A stretch of 50,218 nt of DNA from Paraburkholderia tuberum STM678 (GCF_902833905.1 NZ_CADFGP010000051.1:1-50218), one strand, 5' to 3'; shown: positions 28,460 through 36,369, numbered from the stretch's first letter. Program-made: numbers and translations. The notes: generated by a model not told the origin, from the sequence alone.

Positions 28460-28874
28460 GCGCCGGTCGGACAGTCGCGCAAGCGGTGCGTGCAGATGTC
28501 GAAAGCGTGAAACAGGGCGCAAATCAACGATAAAACAGGCCATTGCAGGCCTGATTCGACGCATTTGAGCGCTCGTTGCGTCTTGTCTTTTTGCGCCTAA
28601 TCAGGTACTTTAACTTGTTTGCCCGACCCGATTTCGCCGTCGCTTTTGTCGCTATCGGTCGTTAGTGCCGGCAGGCGTGCGTGATCCGTCGTCGCCGTTC
28701 AATTCCGATCAGCCATTTGCGATTTCATCCCGGGCAAATCCGCGCGTGCTGCACGCGTGCTGCATCTACGCCGCCACACACTTTGCCGCCGTTCACGAGA
28801 CGTTGCGCCCCTGTGCTTTCTGTGCGGTCGTCTCCAGCGCGCCAGCGCGGTTTCTCTTCCAGTTCAGAACGACA
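28460..28874. other. Leader region of lysC
   Basis: No gene is supported. A 6-bp hairpin (CAGGCC/GGCCTG near 28536) lacks a T-run. A weak promoter candidate for lysC, TTGTCT then 17 bases then TACTTT, lies around 28580-28610. The lysC frame is open through part of this stretch, but the translation does not resemble aspartate kinase. Confidence 0.35.
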
Positions 28875-30125
28875 ATGGCACTCATCGTACATAAATACGG
28901 CGGCACCTCGATGGGCTCGGTCGAGCGCATCAAGAACGTCGCCAGGCGCGTCGCGAAATGGCACAAGGCCGGCCATCAGATGGTCGTCGTGCCGTCGGCA
29001 ATGTCCGGCGAAACCAATCGCCTGCTTGGCCTCGCGAAAGAAATCACGACTCAACCGAGCCCGCGTGAACTCGACATGATCGCCGCCACCGGCGAGCAGG
29101 TCAGCTCGGGTCTGCTCGCGATCGCGCTGCAGGAAGCCGGCGTCGAAGCGGTCAGCTACGCAGGCTGGCAGGTGCCGGTCAAGACCGATAGCGCGTTTAC
29201 GAAAGCGCGCATCAGCGACATCGACGGCGAGCGCGTCATGCAAGACCTCGCAGCCGGCAAGGTGGTCGTGATCACCGGCTTCCAGGGCATTGACCCGGAC
29301 GGCCACATCACGACGCTCGGCCGCGGCGGCTCGGACACGTCGGCAGTCGCGGTCGCGGCCGCGCTGAAGGCCGACGAGTGCCTGATCTACACGGACGTCG
29401 ACGGTGTGTACACCACGGACCCGCGCGTCGTTGAAGAAGCGCGCCGGCTCGACCGCGTGACGTTCGAAGAAATGCTGGAAATGGCCAGCCTGGGTTCGAA
29501 GGTGCTGCAGATCCGCTCGGTGGAATTCGCCGGCAAATATCAGGTGAAAACGCGCGTGCTGTCGAGCCTGACCGATCCGCTGATGCCACTCGACGAAGAA
29601 ATGAAGTCGGGCACCCTGATTACTTTTGAAGAAGACGAGACCATGGAAAAAGCAGTCATCTCGGGTATCGCGTTCCAGCGCGACGAAGCTCGTATCGCCG
29701 TGATGGGCGTGCCCGACAAGCCGGGCATCGCGTATCAGATTCTCGGCCCGGTGGCGGACGCGAATATCGATGTCGACATGATCATCCAGAACCAGAGCGT
29801 CGAGGGCAAGACGGCATTCACGTTCACGGTCGGCCGCGGCGACTATGCGCGTGCAATGGAAATCCTCACCGGCACGGTGAAGGCGCACGTCCAGGCCGAG
29901 CAGGTGCTGGGCGACCCGAAGGTGTCGAAGGTGTCGGTGGTCGGCGTCGGGATGCGCTCGCACGTCGGCATCGCCAGCAAGATGTTCCGCACGCTGTCGG
30001 AAGAGGGCATCAACATTCAGATGATCTCGACCTCGGAGATCAAGATTTCGGTGTTGATCGACGAAAAGTACATGGAGCTCGCGGTACGCGCGCTGCATAA
30101 GGCCTTCGAACTCGATCAGGCATAA
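28875..30125 (+). CDS. lysC: Aspartate kinase
   Basis: Phosphorylates aspartate, the first step to lysine, threonine, methionine and diaminopimelate. The 416-residue protein starts MALIVHKYGGTSMGSVERI. Kinase motifs are KYGGTSMG, TGFQGID, TTLGRGGSDTSAVAVAAAL and YTDVDGVYTTDPR. The C-terminal third holds two ACT domains (VMGVPDKPGIAYQILGPV and VVGVGMRSHVGIASKMFRTL), which bind feedback amino acids. It is monofunctional, without a homoserine dehydrogenase part. Confidence 0.97.
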   Translation: MALIVHKYGGTSMGSVERIKNVARRVAKWHKAGHQMVVVPSAMSGETNRLLGLAKEITTQPSPRELDMIAATGEQVSSGLLAIALQEAGVEAVSYAGWQVPVKTDSAFTKARISDIDGERVMQDLAAGKVVVITGFQGIDPDGHITTLGRGGSDTSAVAVAAALKADECLIYTDVDGVYTTDPRVVEEARRLDRVTFEEMLEMASLGSKVLQIRSVEFAGKYQVKTRVLSSLTDPLMPLDEEMKSGTLITFEEDETMEKAVISGIAFQRDEARIAVMGVPDKPGIAYQILGPVADANIDVDMIIQNQSVEGKTAFTFTVGRGDYARAMEILTGTVKAHVQAEQVLGDPKVSKVSVVGVGMRSHVGIASKMFRTLSEEGINIQMISTSEIKISVLIDEKYMELAVRALHKAFELDQA

Positions 30126-30136
30126 GTGGCGGGAAA

Positions 30137-30170
30137 AACGGGGCGCTCTGGAGCGTTCCGTTTGTTTTGT
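30137..30170 (+). terminator. Intrinsic terminator of lysC
   Basis: A 12-base-pair imperfect stem (30137-30148 with 30151-30162, including two G-U pairs) is followed by TTTGTTTTG. It begins 12 bases after the lysC stop. Confidence 0.7.
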
Positions 30171-30234
30171 GGCGTTCATGTGAATGAATTGCGTGATGAG
30201 ACGCCACGTTGGCACAAATAATGTTCGTCAGACA

Positions 30235-30263
30235 TTGACCTTATCGGCCCGGCCCGCTATGAT
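30235..30263 (+). promoter_or_regulatory. Promoter of the tRNA-Ser gene
   Basis: TTGACC (30235-30240), a 17-base spacer and TATGAT (30258-30263) form a strong sigma70 promoter. The predicted start is about 35 bases before the tRNA. Confidence 0.75.
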
Positions 30264-30305
30264 CTTGGCTTCGTCGCACTGACTCCCTGTGCGACAGAAA
30301 GTTTG

Positions 30306-30399
30306 GGAGACGTGGCCGAGAGGTCGAAGGCACTCCCCTGCTAAGGGAGCATCTGGGCCAAAACCTGGATCGAGGGTTCGAATCCCTCCGTCTCCGCCA
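30306..30399 (+). tRNA. tRNA-Ser (anticodon GCT)
   Basis: The acceptor stem GGAGACG pairs with CGTCTCC, with discriminator G and encoded CCA at 30397-30399. The anticodon arm CTCCC-CTGCTAA-GGGAG gives GCT, reading AGC/AGU. The long variable arm is typical of class II serine tRNAs. The T arm GAGGG-TTCGAAT-CCCTC is perfect. The 3' end is the attachment site of the neighbouring element, which leaves the gene intact. Confidence 0.97.
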
Positions 30400-30400
30400 G
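30386..30400 (+). repeat. attL core (tRNA 3' end side)
   Basis: CTCCGTCTCCGCCAG, the last part of the tRNA plus CCA and G, recurs exactly at 43947-43961. It marks the left boundary of the element. Confidence 0.88.
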
Positions 30401-30413
30401 TGCATCAATGAAT

Positions 30414-30436
30414 ACGGGCCTTTCGGCCCGTTTTTC
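30414..30436 (+). terminator. Element-borne terminator behind the tRNA
   Basis: ACGGGCC / GGCCCGT with a TTTC loop, then TTTTC. It lies inside the element, so integration appears to have supplied a new terminator to the tRNA. Confidence 0.8.
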
Positions 30437-30440
30437 ATTT

Positions 30441-30462
30441 CTACCCACACCGCTACCCACAC
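30441..30462 (+). promoter_or_regulatory. Bipartite YTACCC motif, copy 1 (near attL)
   Basis: CTACCCACAC occurs twice with starts 12 bp apart (30441 and 30453), 41 bases inside attL. No gene start is next to it, so an integrase or excisionase arm site is a possible role. Confidence 0.5.
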
Positions 30463-30584
30463 GCATGCGCGCGGTGCAATTTCCACCCGCTGGCTGCTTT
30501 TCGATGCGTTGTCTACGAACGACACAGGGTGGCTCGCCCGGCAGCTAACGCGGCTCGGCAAAGAGACTTACCGGGGAACAGATG

Positions 30585-30606
30585 AAAAACCCCGCTCTTG
30601 GCGGGG
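30585..30606 (-). terminator. Terminator of the minus-strand cargo operon
   Basis: On the minus strand CCCCGC, a 5-base loop and GCGGGG are followed by TTTTT. It lies about 30 bases beyond the stop of the last cargo gene. Confidence 0.85.
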
Positions 30607-30637
30607 CCTCCGGTATCAGATCCTACACGCCCAGTCC

Positions 30638-31090
30638 CTACACGTCGGAGCCGGTCTTAGTAGTCTTCGCCATTGCAGTTAGCTCTTCCAGCAACGGTGC
30701 CCGGTCACCCGCTGCATCGCAGATAGAGAACTGATCCAAGCGCGTTCCAAAGTTATTGCGAAAGTACTTCTTCATTCGGCTCTTGAAACCGCTTACTGCC
30801 TGCCCGTTCGAGGACCGAACGTTCATGTGGCACGGATCGTTGTTTGCGGCTGCTTCGAAGGCAACAGCAGTCTCAGGGGGGAGGTCGCGAAATCGCCAGT
30901 AAATGGGGGGATCAGAAGACTGGGGGGCGTAAAACGTTCTGAGATGCGCACAGACGCTACCTGACTCTCTCTCAGCACACGAGGCACAGAAGATGGAGAG
31001 GCCGCCGTCGCTCGATGGCTCGAAAGCCATTCCGTTCCAGCAACCGTCGAGTTCATCGAAATGCTTAGGGTGAAGGGCGCGAACGTACAT
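30638..31090 (-). CDS. Hypothetical cargo protein, overlapping frame
   Basis: A 150-residue product (MYVRALHPKHFDELDGCW) with a CASC pair and a later Cys (SVCAH) that could bind zinc, and a basic helical C-terminus (FKSRMKKYFRNNFG). I recognise no family. Its first 268 bases overlap the end of the upstream gene in another frame. In the overlap this frame looks protein-like, while the other frame becomes Ser/Pro/Arg-rich and shadow-like. It may therefore be a separate coupled gene, or the C-terminal half of one gene broken or joined by a frameshift near 31090. No good ribosome-binding site precedes the ATG. Confidence 0.5.
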   Translation of the reverse strand: MYVRALHPKHFDELDGCWNGMAFEPSSDGGLSIFCASCAERESGSVCAHLRTFYAPQSSDPPIYWRFRDLPPETAVAFEAAANNDPCHMNVRSSNGQAVSGFKSRMKKYFRNNFGTRLDQFSICDAAGDRAPLLEELTAMAKTTKTGSDV

Positions 31091-31503
31091 AATTGTTTTG
31101 CGATGCCTATCAATTTCTCCGTCGCCTCACCTACGGTGATAGATTCATCGAAGGAAATTTCTTCGCGTCCTCTTTCATGCGTGCAGGTTGCGGCCCCGTT
31201 CTCGACTTCGATTTCAATCAAGTCCTCTCCGTGCTTGAAGCTGACCAACACGGAGCCCTCAACGCCGGGGAAAGCATTGACCCTCCAAAGTCCGTGGGCA
31301 ACGCCCGACTTCAGAATGCTTAATGCATCTCTGACGTTGTCTTCGGTTGCTGGCACTCCCTCTCCAAAGTGCCATCCCTCATTAAGCCGACCGAATCCAT
31401 TGATTTTCTCCGCGACGTAACGCCATCTGGCGACGCCCGATTCGAACTTGCGCTCTTCGAAGCCTGAAAGGCTCGCCTTATAAATGAACGAAACCGAATT
31501 CAT
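30823..31503 (-). CDS. Hypothetical cargo protein, C-terminal end doubtful
   Basis: An open frame of 226 residues. The first 140 (MNSVSFIYKASLSGFEERKF to AKQLCTF) look like a folded alpha/beta protein; the last 85 look like a non-coding shadow of the next frame. The start has a strong GAGGGTGAG ribosome-binding site and follows the stop of the upstream gene by 4 bases, so the two are coupled. No family is recognised. Base composition is less GC-rich than the rest of the element, suggesting separate acquisition. The true product may continue into the frame at 30638-31090. Confidence 0.55.
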   Translation of the reverse strand: MNSVSFIYKASLSGFEERKFESGVARWRYVAEKINGFGRLNEGWHFGEGVPATEDNVRDALSILKSGVAHGLWRVNAFPGVEGSVLVSFKHGEDLIEIEVENGAATCTHERGREEISFDESITVGEATEKLIGIAKQLCTFAPFTLSISMNSTVAGTEWLSSHRATAASPSSVPRVLRESQVASVRISERFTPPSLLIPPFTGDFATSPLRLLLPSKQPQTTIRAT

Positions 31504-31507
31504 TTTC

Positions 31508-31831
31508 TCACCCTCGGGGAACGACTACCGCCCCGGCCTTCTGAAGACTGTTGCTGATGTCGTCAGAGGACGGGAGACTCAGGCCCGCCGCTTTATCAAA
31601 TTCCTGTATGCCCTCGACGAGCTTGTCGCGAAGGGAGCGCAACGTTTCATGAGACAGGCTTAGCTTTCCGACGACGTTCTCATTCTGGTTGAGAAAGATC
31701 GTGACGTCAGCTGGCCCGTAAGCAATAGCAAAGCCGTTGAAGTACATATGGGGGACCATAGCGGCGCTCATCTTCCGGAAAGCATCTTCAGGGGAAGCGG
31801 GCGCTGCACTAGGATTGGCTTGGTCCGTCAT
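31508..31831 (-). CDS. Small cargo protein resembling DUF3467
   Basis: A 107-residue protein. The central part (MYFNGFAIAYGPADVTIFLNQNENVVGKLSLSHETLRSLRDKLVEGIQEFDK) recalls the DUF3467 pattern of small bacterial proteins of unknown role: a beta-rich half, then a helix after a Ser-X-X-Thr turn. The N-terminus is Ala/Pro-rich. The start has GGAAG nine bases upstream. It is first of the three cargo genes next to attL. The family assignment is by eye and tentative. Confidence 0.7.
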   Translation of the reverse strand: MTDQANPSAAPASPEDAFRKMSAAMVPHMYFNGFAIAYGPADVTIFLNQNENVVGKLSLSHETLRSLRDKLVEGIQEFDKAAGLSLPSSDDISNSLQKAGAVVVPRG

Positions 31832-31933
31832 GGCATTCTTCCGAAAAATGTGGTGTTCTGCTACAGCTTAGCATACGGTCGCTCGGCTCTCCTCCATGTT
31901 CGCCAACGATCACAGCCGCGCCGTACGCTCGCG

Positions 31934-32182
31934 CTACCAGACGAGCCTCGCTTCCCTCACACGCTGTGCCGTCAGCGCCTCGCCGCAGAATCTCGTGTGC
32001 ACCTCAAGGATTGCGATGCCGTAGCTGTGACTAGGCTCGCTGCCTTTCTCCCACGATTGGACGGTCGAGCGGCTCGTCAGCATGATGTTCGTCAGGCGAT
32101 AACCCGACACGCCCGTCGCTCTCAGATCGGCGAGCACGTCGAGCCAATGGACGCGCGCGACGAGGACGAGGATGTCAGTCAC
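31934..32182 (-). CDS. Small helix-turn-helix protein
   Basis: An 82-residue product from a GTG at 32182 that overlaps the stop of the upstream gene by 8 bases. The segment LADLRATGVSGYRLTNIMLTSRSTVQSWEKGSEPSHSYGIAILE looks like an XRE-type helix-turn-helix, with the recognition helix at STVQSWEKG. Its place at the end of the virion-protein operon is unusual for a phage repressor. It could report on or shut down the late operon. A cryptic small phage protein is the alternative. Confidence 0.65.
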   Translation of the reverse strand: MTDILVLVARVHWLDVLADLRATGVSGYRLTNIMLTSRSTVQSWEKGSEPSHSYGIAILEVHTRFCGEALTAQRVREARLVW

Positions 32183-32387
32183 CGATCAGGCTCGTCGTGC
32201 CGATCGTGGCCTGATGCTGCACGCCCTGAGCACTGGTCTTGATGGTTGCGCCGACACCGGCCCTGTTCGCGGCTTGCGCCTCGGCCTGACTGGCCGCTGT
32301 GGACTCAGCAGGTTGCTGGACCTGAGGCGGTGGCGGCGGTGCCGCGGGAGTGGGTTTGGGTGCTGCTATGCTGGTTGCGCCGCCCAT
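32175..32387 (-). CDS. Small Pro/Ala-rich virion-type protein
   Basis: 70 residues from MGGATSIAAPKPTPAAPPPPP, with a perfect AAGGAG ribosome-binding site. The frame is open to 32447, but that start has none. The pattern of a Pro-rich start followed by a short C-terminal segment (VGATIKTSAQGVQHQATIGTTSLIG) matches small structural proteins common in tailed-phage late operons; their role is poorly known. It follows the ejection protein after 28 bases. Confidence 0.7.
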   Translation of the reverse strand: MGGATSIAAPKPTPAAPPPPPQVQQPAESTAASQAEAQAANRAGVGATIKTSAQGVQHQATIGTTSLIGD

Positions 32388-32415
32388 TTTCAACTCCTTG
32401 AAAAGTGTTGGCCTA

Positions 32416-34695
32416 TCACGGCGCAGGCTGATAGCTCTGGCGCGCAAGGTACTGCGCGGGCGTCTCTCCGGGTCTGCGCAAACGTGCGCTGGCCGTCGGC
32501 GTCAACTGCACGCCGCCCGGTCGCCCTGTCGACGGTGCAGGCGCATTCGGCGTGAACGGGTTCGGCGTGGTGCCGGTCGGCTGAGTCTGCAGACCCTTCG
32601 CCTGATCGGCCACGATCTGCGCTTCAGTCGGCATGAATGCCATCACGCGCGATGGCTTGAGCGCGTAGTCAGGCGAGGATGGATCGAACAGGGACTGCGG
32701 ATCTTTGCCGGCCTTGCGGTACGTGGCGATCTGCTGATCAAGAGCGAAGCCGAAACGGTAGGCCGCCTCCGGCGCCGCCCCCATCTGTCCAATGCTGTTC
32801 ACGGAACCGTTGAGCATTTTTTGCGCGGTCTGCTTCACGCCGTTGACCTGTTTCATGAACGCGTTATTTTCCGGCGAGTTCAGTTCCTTCATTTCGGTGA
32901 TGAGGTGCTGACTGTCCGTGTAGTTCAGCCCCTGCGAGATCAGCGGCGTGATCTGCGACGGGTCGCTGATGCGCTCCGGATCGCCAATCGGCAGGTTGAT
33001 GCGGCGCTGCGTGTCATTGAAGACTTTCGGGTCGCTGGCCGTGTACTCGCCGTTGGCCTTGCGCGTGTTCTCGCTATACAGCTTGTTGACGCTCAGCTGG
33101 TTCTGCGGCGTGAGGTGTGCATAGGTCGCCTGCAGTTCCGGCGGCAGTTCGCTGGTCGACTGGAAGCCACTTTTGATGACGGCGTCCTGCACCGTCGTCA
33201 TGTTCGAGTAATCCCAACCACGGATGTCCTGAACCTGCCGGGCCCAGTTCTTGTCGGCCTCGGCAACTACCTGATCGGCATAGACCGGGTCACCAGGCCG
33301 GCGCTGCTCGGCCTGCGCGCGTGCCTGTGCTTCAACATCAGCCCGCTTACCCTCCAGAACGTCGGCAGTCAGCGGTGCGCCCGCATTGGGACCGTACAGG
33401 GAATTGCGCACGGCGCCGAGGTTGGCAGTGTATTGATCCGTGTTCGGACCTGTCGCCGTGGTCGAGCCGCCATAGTAGAAGCGATCGACCTTGGACCTGT
33501 CACCACCAGCGGCAGAGTTGGCCTGCACGACCAGCCGGCCCAGACCGTCGATCGCCTGCGCCGGGTTCATCGGATCGACGCCAAGTGTCTTGGCCGTTGC
33601 GTCGGTGAGCTGGGCAATACCTTTCGCACCCTGAGAGCTCACCGCGTTCGGATTGAAGCCGGATTCAGCCGCAAGACGCAGCTTGATCTCTGTCGGGCTG
33701 ATGCCGTACTTCTGCGCCGTCTGGTTGATGATGTCGTCATACTGCGAGGGCTTCTTCACCAGCGACACGATGCCGTCGACCTGCTGCTGGCTATAGGGCT
33801 TCACCGTGTCGGCGTTGAAGTTCTGCGGGACAGGCCCGGCAGGCGTGCGCCCCGTTGCGTTGGCGTAGGCCGTCTGACCATCGGTAGCCACGTACTGCGC
33901 GGTCGTCGTCTGGTGGAGTTCGCGCTCGATGGAGTACCGGATCTCGGGCGAAAACATCCCGATGTTGTCCTCATAGAACTTCTGGGCAGCAATCGGATTG
34001 CTCTGTTCGAGCTGTCGCGTACGCGCTTCGTATGCACCGGACAGGTCTTTCTGGCGCTGCTGTTCCGCTGCGTCACCATCGAGTCCCATGATCTTCGAGG
34101 AGCGCAGGCTGGCTTCCTGGATCTGTGCAAGACCACTGTTCCACGCGTCGGGAATATCGGCATTGTTCAGCGCGGTCTTCACCCCCAGATCAACGGCCCC
34201 ACGCGCCTCCGTGTAGTTGTAGTTCGTCGTCTGCTGCGCGGCGTGGTCACCCAGGCTTCCCATCGCGCCGCGCAAGCCCCAGTGTGCATAGCCGTCAAAG
34301 ACACGCTGCGCCGCGGGGTTGAGCGAGTCGCGCGCTTCGCTGTACGCATCCTGCAGCTTGCCCTGATAGGCGCCCTGCTGGTCCATCGCGTCTTTCCCGC
34401 GCAGGGTCTTGTACCCGGGGATGCCCTTGTCGGCGTTGCCGTTCATCAGGTCGTCGGCGGTCTGCTGAAACTGGTTGGCAGCGGACATTGCCGACGCCTC
34501 GTTGGTGAATTGCTGCTTGGCCAACGTGGTCTGCATCGTCTCGTTGCCGGCGTTCTCCAGCGATTGCCCGATGCCCTGCGCAGCGCGCGCGGTCATGGCG
34601 CCGAAGGCCTCGGGCGTGGCCGCCGGGACGTTCTCGTACGGGAGCGAGCCCTGCGAGAAAGCGGACTGTTCTGTCGGTAGTGGGATGGATGGCAT
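32416..34695 (-). CDS. Internal virion (ejection) protein with lytic transglycosylase domain
   Basis: A 759-residue protein with a long helical N-terminal half and a soluble lytic transglycosylase domain in the middle. The latter has KYGISPTEIKLRLAAESGFNPNAVSSQGAKGIAQL with catalytic Glu at about residue 344. A helical C-terminal half ends Pro/Arg-rich (RRPGETPAQYLARQSYQPAP). Podoviruses carry such proteins inside the head and eject them to cross the peptidoglycan. The start has GAGG nine bases upstream. A bipartite YTACCC motif lies 14 bases upstream of the ATG. No other ejection or tail gene is nearby, which is odd for a complete phage. Confidence 0.87.
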   Translation of the reverse strand: MPSIPLPTEQSAFSQGSLPYENVPAATPEAFGAMTARAAQGIGQSLENAGNETMQTTLAKQQFTNEASAMSAANQFQQTADDLMNGNADKGIPGYKTLRGKDAMDQQGAYQGKLQDAYSEARDSLNPAAQRVFDGYAHWGLRGAMGSLGDHAAQQTTNYNYTEARGAVDLGVKTALNNADIPDAWNSGLAQIQEASLRSSKIMGLDGDAAEQQRQKDLSGAYEARTRQLEQSNPIAAQKFYEDNIGMFSPEIRYSIERELHQTTTAQYVATDGQTAYANATGRTPAGPVPQNFNADTVKPYSQQQVDGIVSLVKKPSQYDDIINQTAQKYGISPTEIKLRLAAESGFNPNAVSSQGAKGIAQLTDATAKTLGVDPMNPAQAIDGLGRLVVQANSAAGGDRSKVDRFYYGGSTTATGPNTDQYTANLGAVRNSLYGPNAGAPLTADVLEGKRADVEAQARAQAEQRRPGDPVYADQVVAEADKNWARQVQDIRGWDYSNMTTVQDAVIKSGFQSTSELPPELQATYAHLTPQNQLSVNKLYSENTRKANGEYTASDPKVFNDTQRRINLPIGDPERISDPSQITPLISQGLNYTDSQHLITEMKELNSPENNAFMKQVNGVKQTAQKMLNGSVNSIGQMGAAPEAAYRFGFALDQQIATYRKAGKDPQSLFDPSSPDYALKPSRVMAFMPTEAQIVADQAKGLQTQPTGTTPNPFTPNAPAPSTGRPGGVQLTPTASARLRRPGETPAQYLARQSYQPAP

Positions 34696-34708
34696 GGGAG
34701 CCTCGAAT

Positions 34709-34730
34709 GTGTGGGTAAGGGTCGGGGTAG
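34709..34730 (-). promoter_or_regulatory. Bipartite YTACCC motif, copy 2
   Basis: On the minus strand CTACCCC and TTACCCACAC start 12 bp apart, in the short gap before the ejection-protein gene and pointing towards it. Confidence 0.5.
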
Positions 34731-34734
34731 GCGC

Positions 34735-35298
34735 TCAATGCATCTCGGCAACGCTTGCAGGTGAAGGCCCAGGGGCGGAGAGACGGTCCGCGCTGCTCCG
34801 TTGCACAAGCGCGCGACGCCGCTCCTGCTCCTGCAATACCTCGGCGCGCTTACGCTCGTTCGGATCATCGCTTTCCAGCATTCGCGGCAGGTCGTCCAAC
34901 CGGCTCTGCGTCACTTGCTCGATGAGGTCGGCCAGCGTCAGTTTCTGCTCGACTTCCACCCGCTCGACATAGAATCCGGCCGCCTTGCCCCGCAGCGCTT
35001 CTGCCTGAATGGCGGCACTGAAGTTGCCCTTCCGCTGCGCAGCGTCACGCAACTCGGCCAGCTTCGCGAGGTGCGACTCGAACGTGAACTGCGCGTTATC
35101 GATCGCGGGCTGGCGCAACTCCCTGAGCCGCGCGGCGATCTTCGGGTCGTCCATCAATTCCTTGGCCCTGCGGTTCACGGTCGACGGCATCGCCTGCGAG
35201 GCGTCATAGGAACGCCTGTACGCGTCGCTCGCGTTGCCGGTCTCGATGTACGCACAGCAGAAGGCCTCCTGCTTCTGCGTGAGCTTGAACTCAGCCAT
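34735..35298 (-). CDS. Phage terminase small subunit
   Basis: A 187-residue DNA-packaging recognition protein. The N-terminal helix-turn-helix region LTQKQEAFCCAYIETGNASDAYRRSYDASQ and PSTVNRRAKELMDDPKIAARL matches the terminase small subunit pattern. A helical oligomerisation part and an Arg/Glu-rich end follow. It would recognise a pac or cos site and recruit a large subunit. No large subunit gene exists in the element or the window, so it would need a partner from elsewhere. The ATG overlaps the upstream stop by 8 bases, with AGGAT upstream. Confidence 0.88.
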   Translation of the reverse strand: MAEFKLTQKQEAFCCAYIETGNASDAYRRSYDASQAMPSTVNRRAKELMDDPKIAARLRELRQPAIDNAQFTFESHLAKLAELRDAAQRKGNFSAAIQAEALRGKAAGFYVERVEVEQKLTLADLIEQVTQSRLDDLPRMLESDDPNERKRAEVLQEQERRRALVQRSSADRLSAPGPSPASVAEMH

Positions 35299-35866
35299 GG
35301 CCGCGATCCTTCTTGCGCTGGGCAGCGCGGTGCACGAACTTGATGAAGTCCGGGTCGTTGCCCAGGCCCGACTCGCCCAGCCACGCGCTGATGTTCGGAT
35401 AGCTCTTCTTCGCGTCCTTGATGTATGCCTTCACCTCGGCGATCCGCTCGTCCGTCTTATCGCCCCACGCTTCCAGCATCCTGGCTTTCGCTTCGTCGCT
35501 GGTGAACGGCACGCGTCCGTTCTTTATCGAGCGCTTGTAGAGGGCCACCGCGGCGCGGGCTGCCGTGGTGCCGAGCTGCATCGCATGCAGGGCCTTCTTC
35601 GCATGGTCGATCTCGTGCGGGCGCTCGAACGAATAGCCCTTCAGGTCAAAGGCCGCGTTGTAGTCGGCCGTCGACGCTGCAGGCGTCTCGTTCCAAAAGA
35701 CCTGATCGAGCTCGGGCGGCGCAGCGTCCCATGGGGTCCACTCGCCATTGCCGATGCTGTTGGCCAGCTTCGGCGAAATGCCCACCGTAGCGGGCTCGAT
35801 CTTCTTTCCGTCCGGCTGCATGCCGACGGTGGGATAAAGGGCTTGGGCGAGAGTTTTGTCAGTCAT
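35291..35866 (-). CDS. Phage protein, possibly scaffold-related
   Basis: A 191-residue protein, mostly helical after a Pro-rich first third. The last 60 residues (MLEAWGDKTDERIAEVKAYIKDAKKSYPNISAWL then GLGNDPDFIKFVHRAA) recall the end segment of many phage scaffold-type assembly proteins, in which a WG..Y motif precedes a G-GNDP-I helix. This likeness is by eye and weak. The placement between a cement protein and the small terminase fits a head-assembly role. The ribosome-binding site GAGGAAACG shares a 16-base leader with the gene at 37725. Confidence 0.75.
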   Translation of the reverse strand: MTDKTLAQALYPTVGMQPDGKKIEPATVGISPKLANSIGNGEWTPWDAAPPELDQVFWNETPAASTADYNAAFDLKGYSFERPHEIDHAKKALHAMQLGTTAARAAVALYKRSIKNGRVPFTSDEAKARMLEAWGDKTDERIAEVKAYIKDAKKSYPNISAWLGESGLGNDPDFIKFVHRAAQRKKDRGHG

Positions 35867-35884
35867 GATTCGTTTCCTCGTGGG

Positions 35885-36358
35885 TTAATTGTTGACCGTG
35901 ATGCCGGCCCGGTAGCCGGATTGGAAAGCGCCGTTCATAACCTGGTCTTCACGTCCGATTACCAGCGTCGAGGTCAGGGCGCCAGTGTTGAACACGCCAG
36001 TGCCGACCGTGTAGAGCAGACGCAGGTAACGGGGGATCGCGACGCCAGTAGGCGGCCGCGGCAGGCCAAGATCGAAGGGACGCACACCAGCGACGAGCGC
36101 CGCCGCAGGCACAGCAGCCGACGATGCATATGTGGTCCAGGCGCTGTTATCGGTCGAACCCTGGAAGCTGGCCTGCAACGTGGCGCCGTTAAACGTCGTG
36201 AAGGCCGTCGTGACGAGGCACATGAGCTTGGGAACGGCGTACTTGCCGCCGTCAACACCGAGGTCGCGGAAGGTCCACAGGTCCAGCGTGTTGGTCGAAG
36301 GGATCGTGCTCGTGATAGCAGCGGCCGAATCAAAGAACAGACTTGCATCTAAGATCAT
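35885..36358 (-). CDS. Capsid cement protein, Bbp16-like
   Basis: A 157-residue beta-rich protein resembling the cement (decoration) protein Bbp16 of Bordetella phage BPP-1. The start MILDASLFFDSAAAITSTIPSTNTLDL and the central VTTAFTTFNGATLQASFQGSTDNSAWTT are characteristic. In the phage it stabilises the head at local threefold positions beside the major capsid protein. Here no major capsid gene follows. The start has AAAGGAAA upstream and lies 11 bases after the previous stop. Confidence 0.82.
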   Translation of the reverse strand: MILDASLFFDSAAAITSTIPSTNTLDLWTFRDLGVDGGKYAVPKLMCLVTTAFTTFNGATLQASFQGSTDNSAWTTYASSAAVPAAALVAGVRPFDLGLPRPPTGVAIPRYLRLLYTVGTGVFNTGALTSTLVIGREDQVMNGAFQSGYRAGITVNN

Positions 36359-36369
36359 GATTTTTCCTT

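Noticed and set aside
30241..30561. Minus-strand open frame of 106 codons across the tRNA
   Set aside because: It is the antisense of tRNA-Ser (the RRRRDSNPRSRFWPRCSLSR pattern), a well-known false protein.
32350..34680. Plus-strand open frame of 776 codons opposite the ejection protein
   Set aside because: Arg/Leu/Val-rich shadow with no domain; the minus frame has a catalytic motif and a ribosome-binding site.
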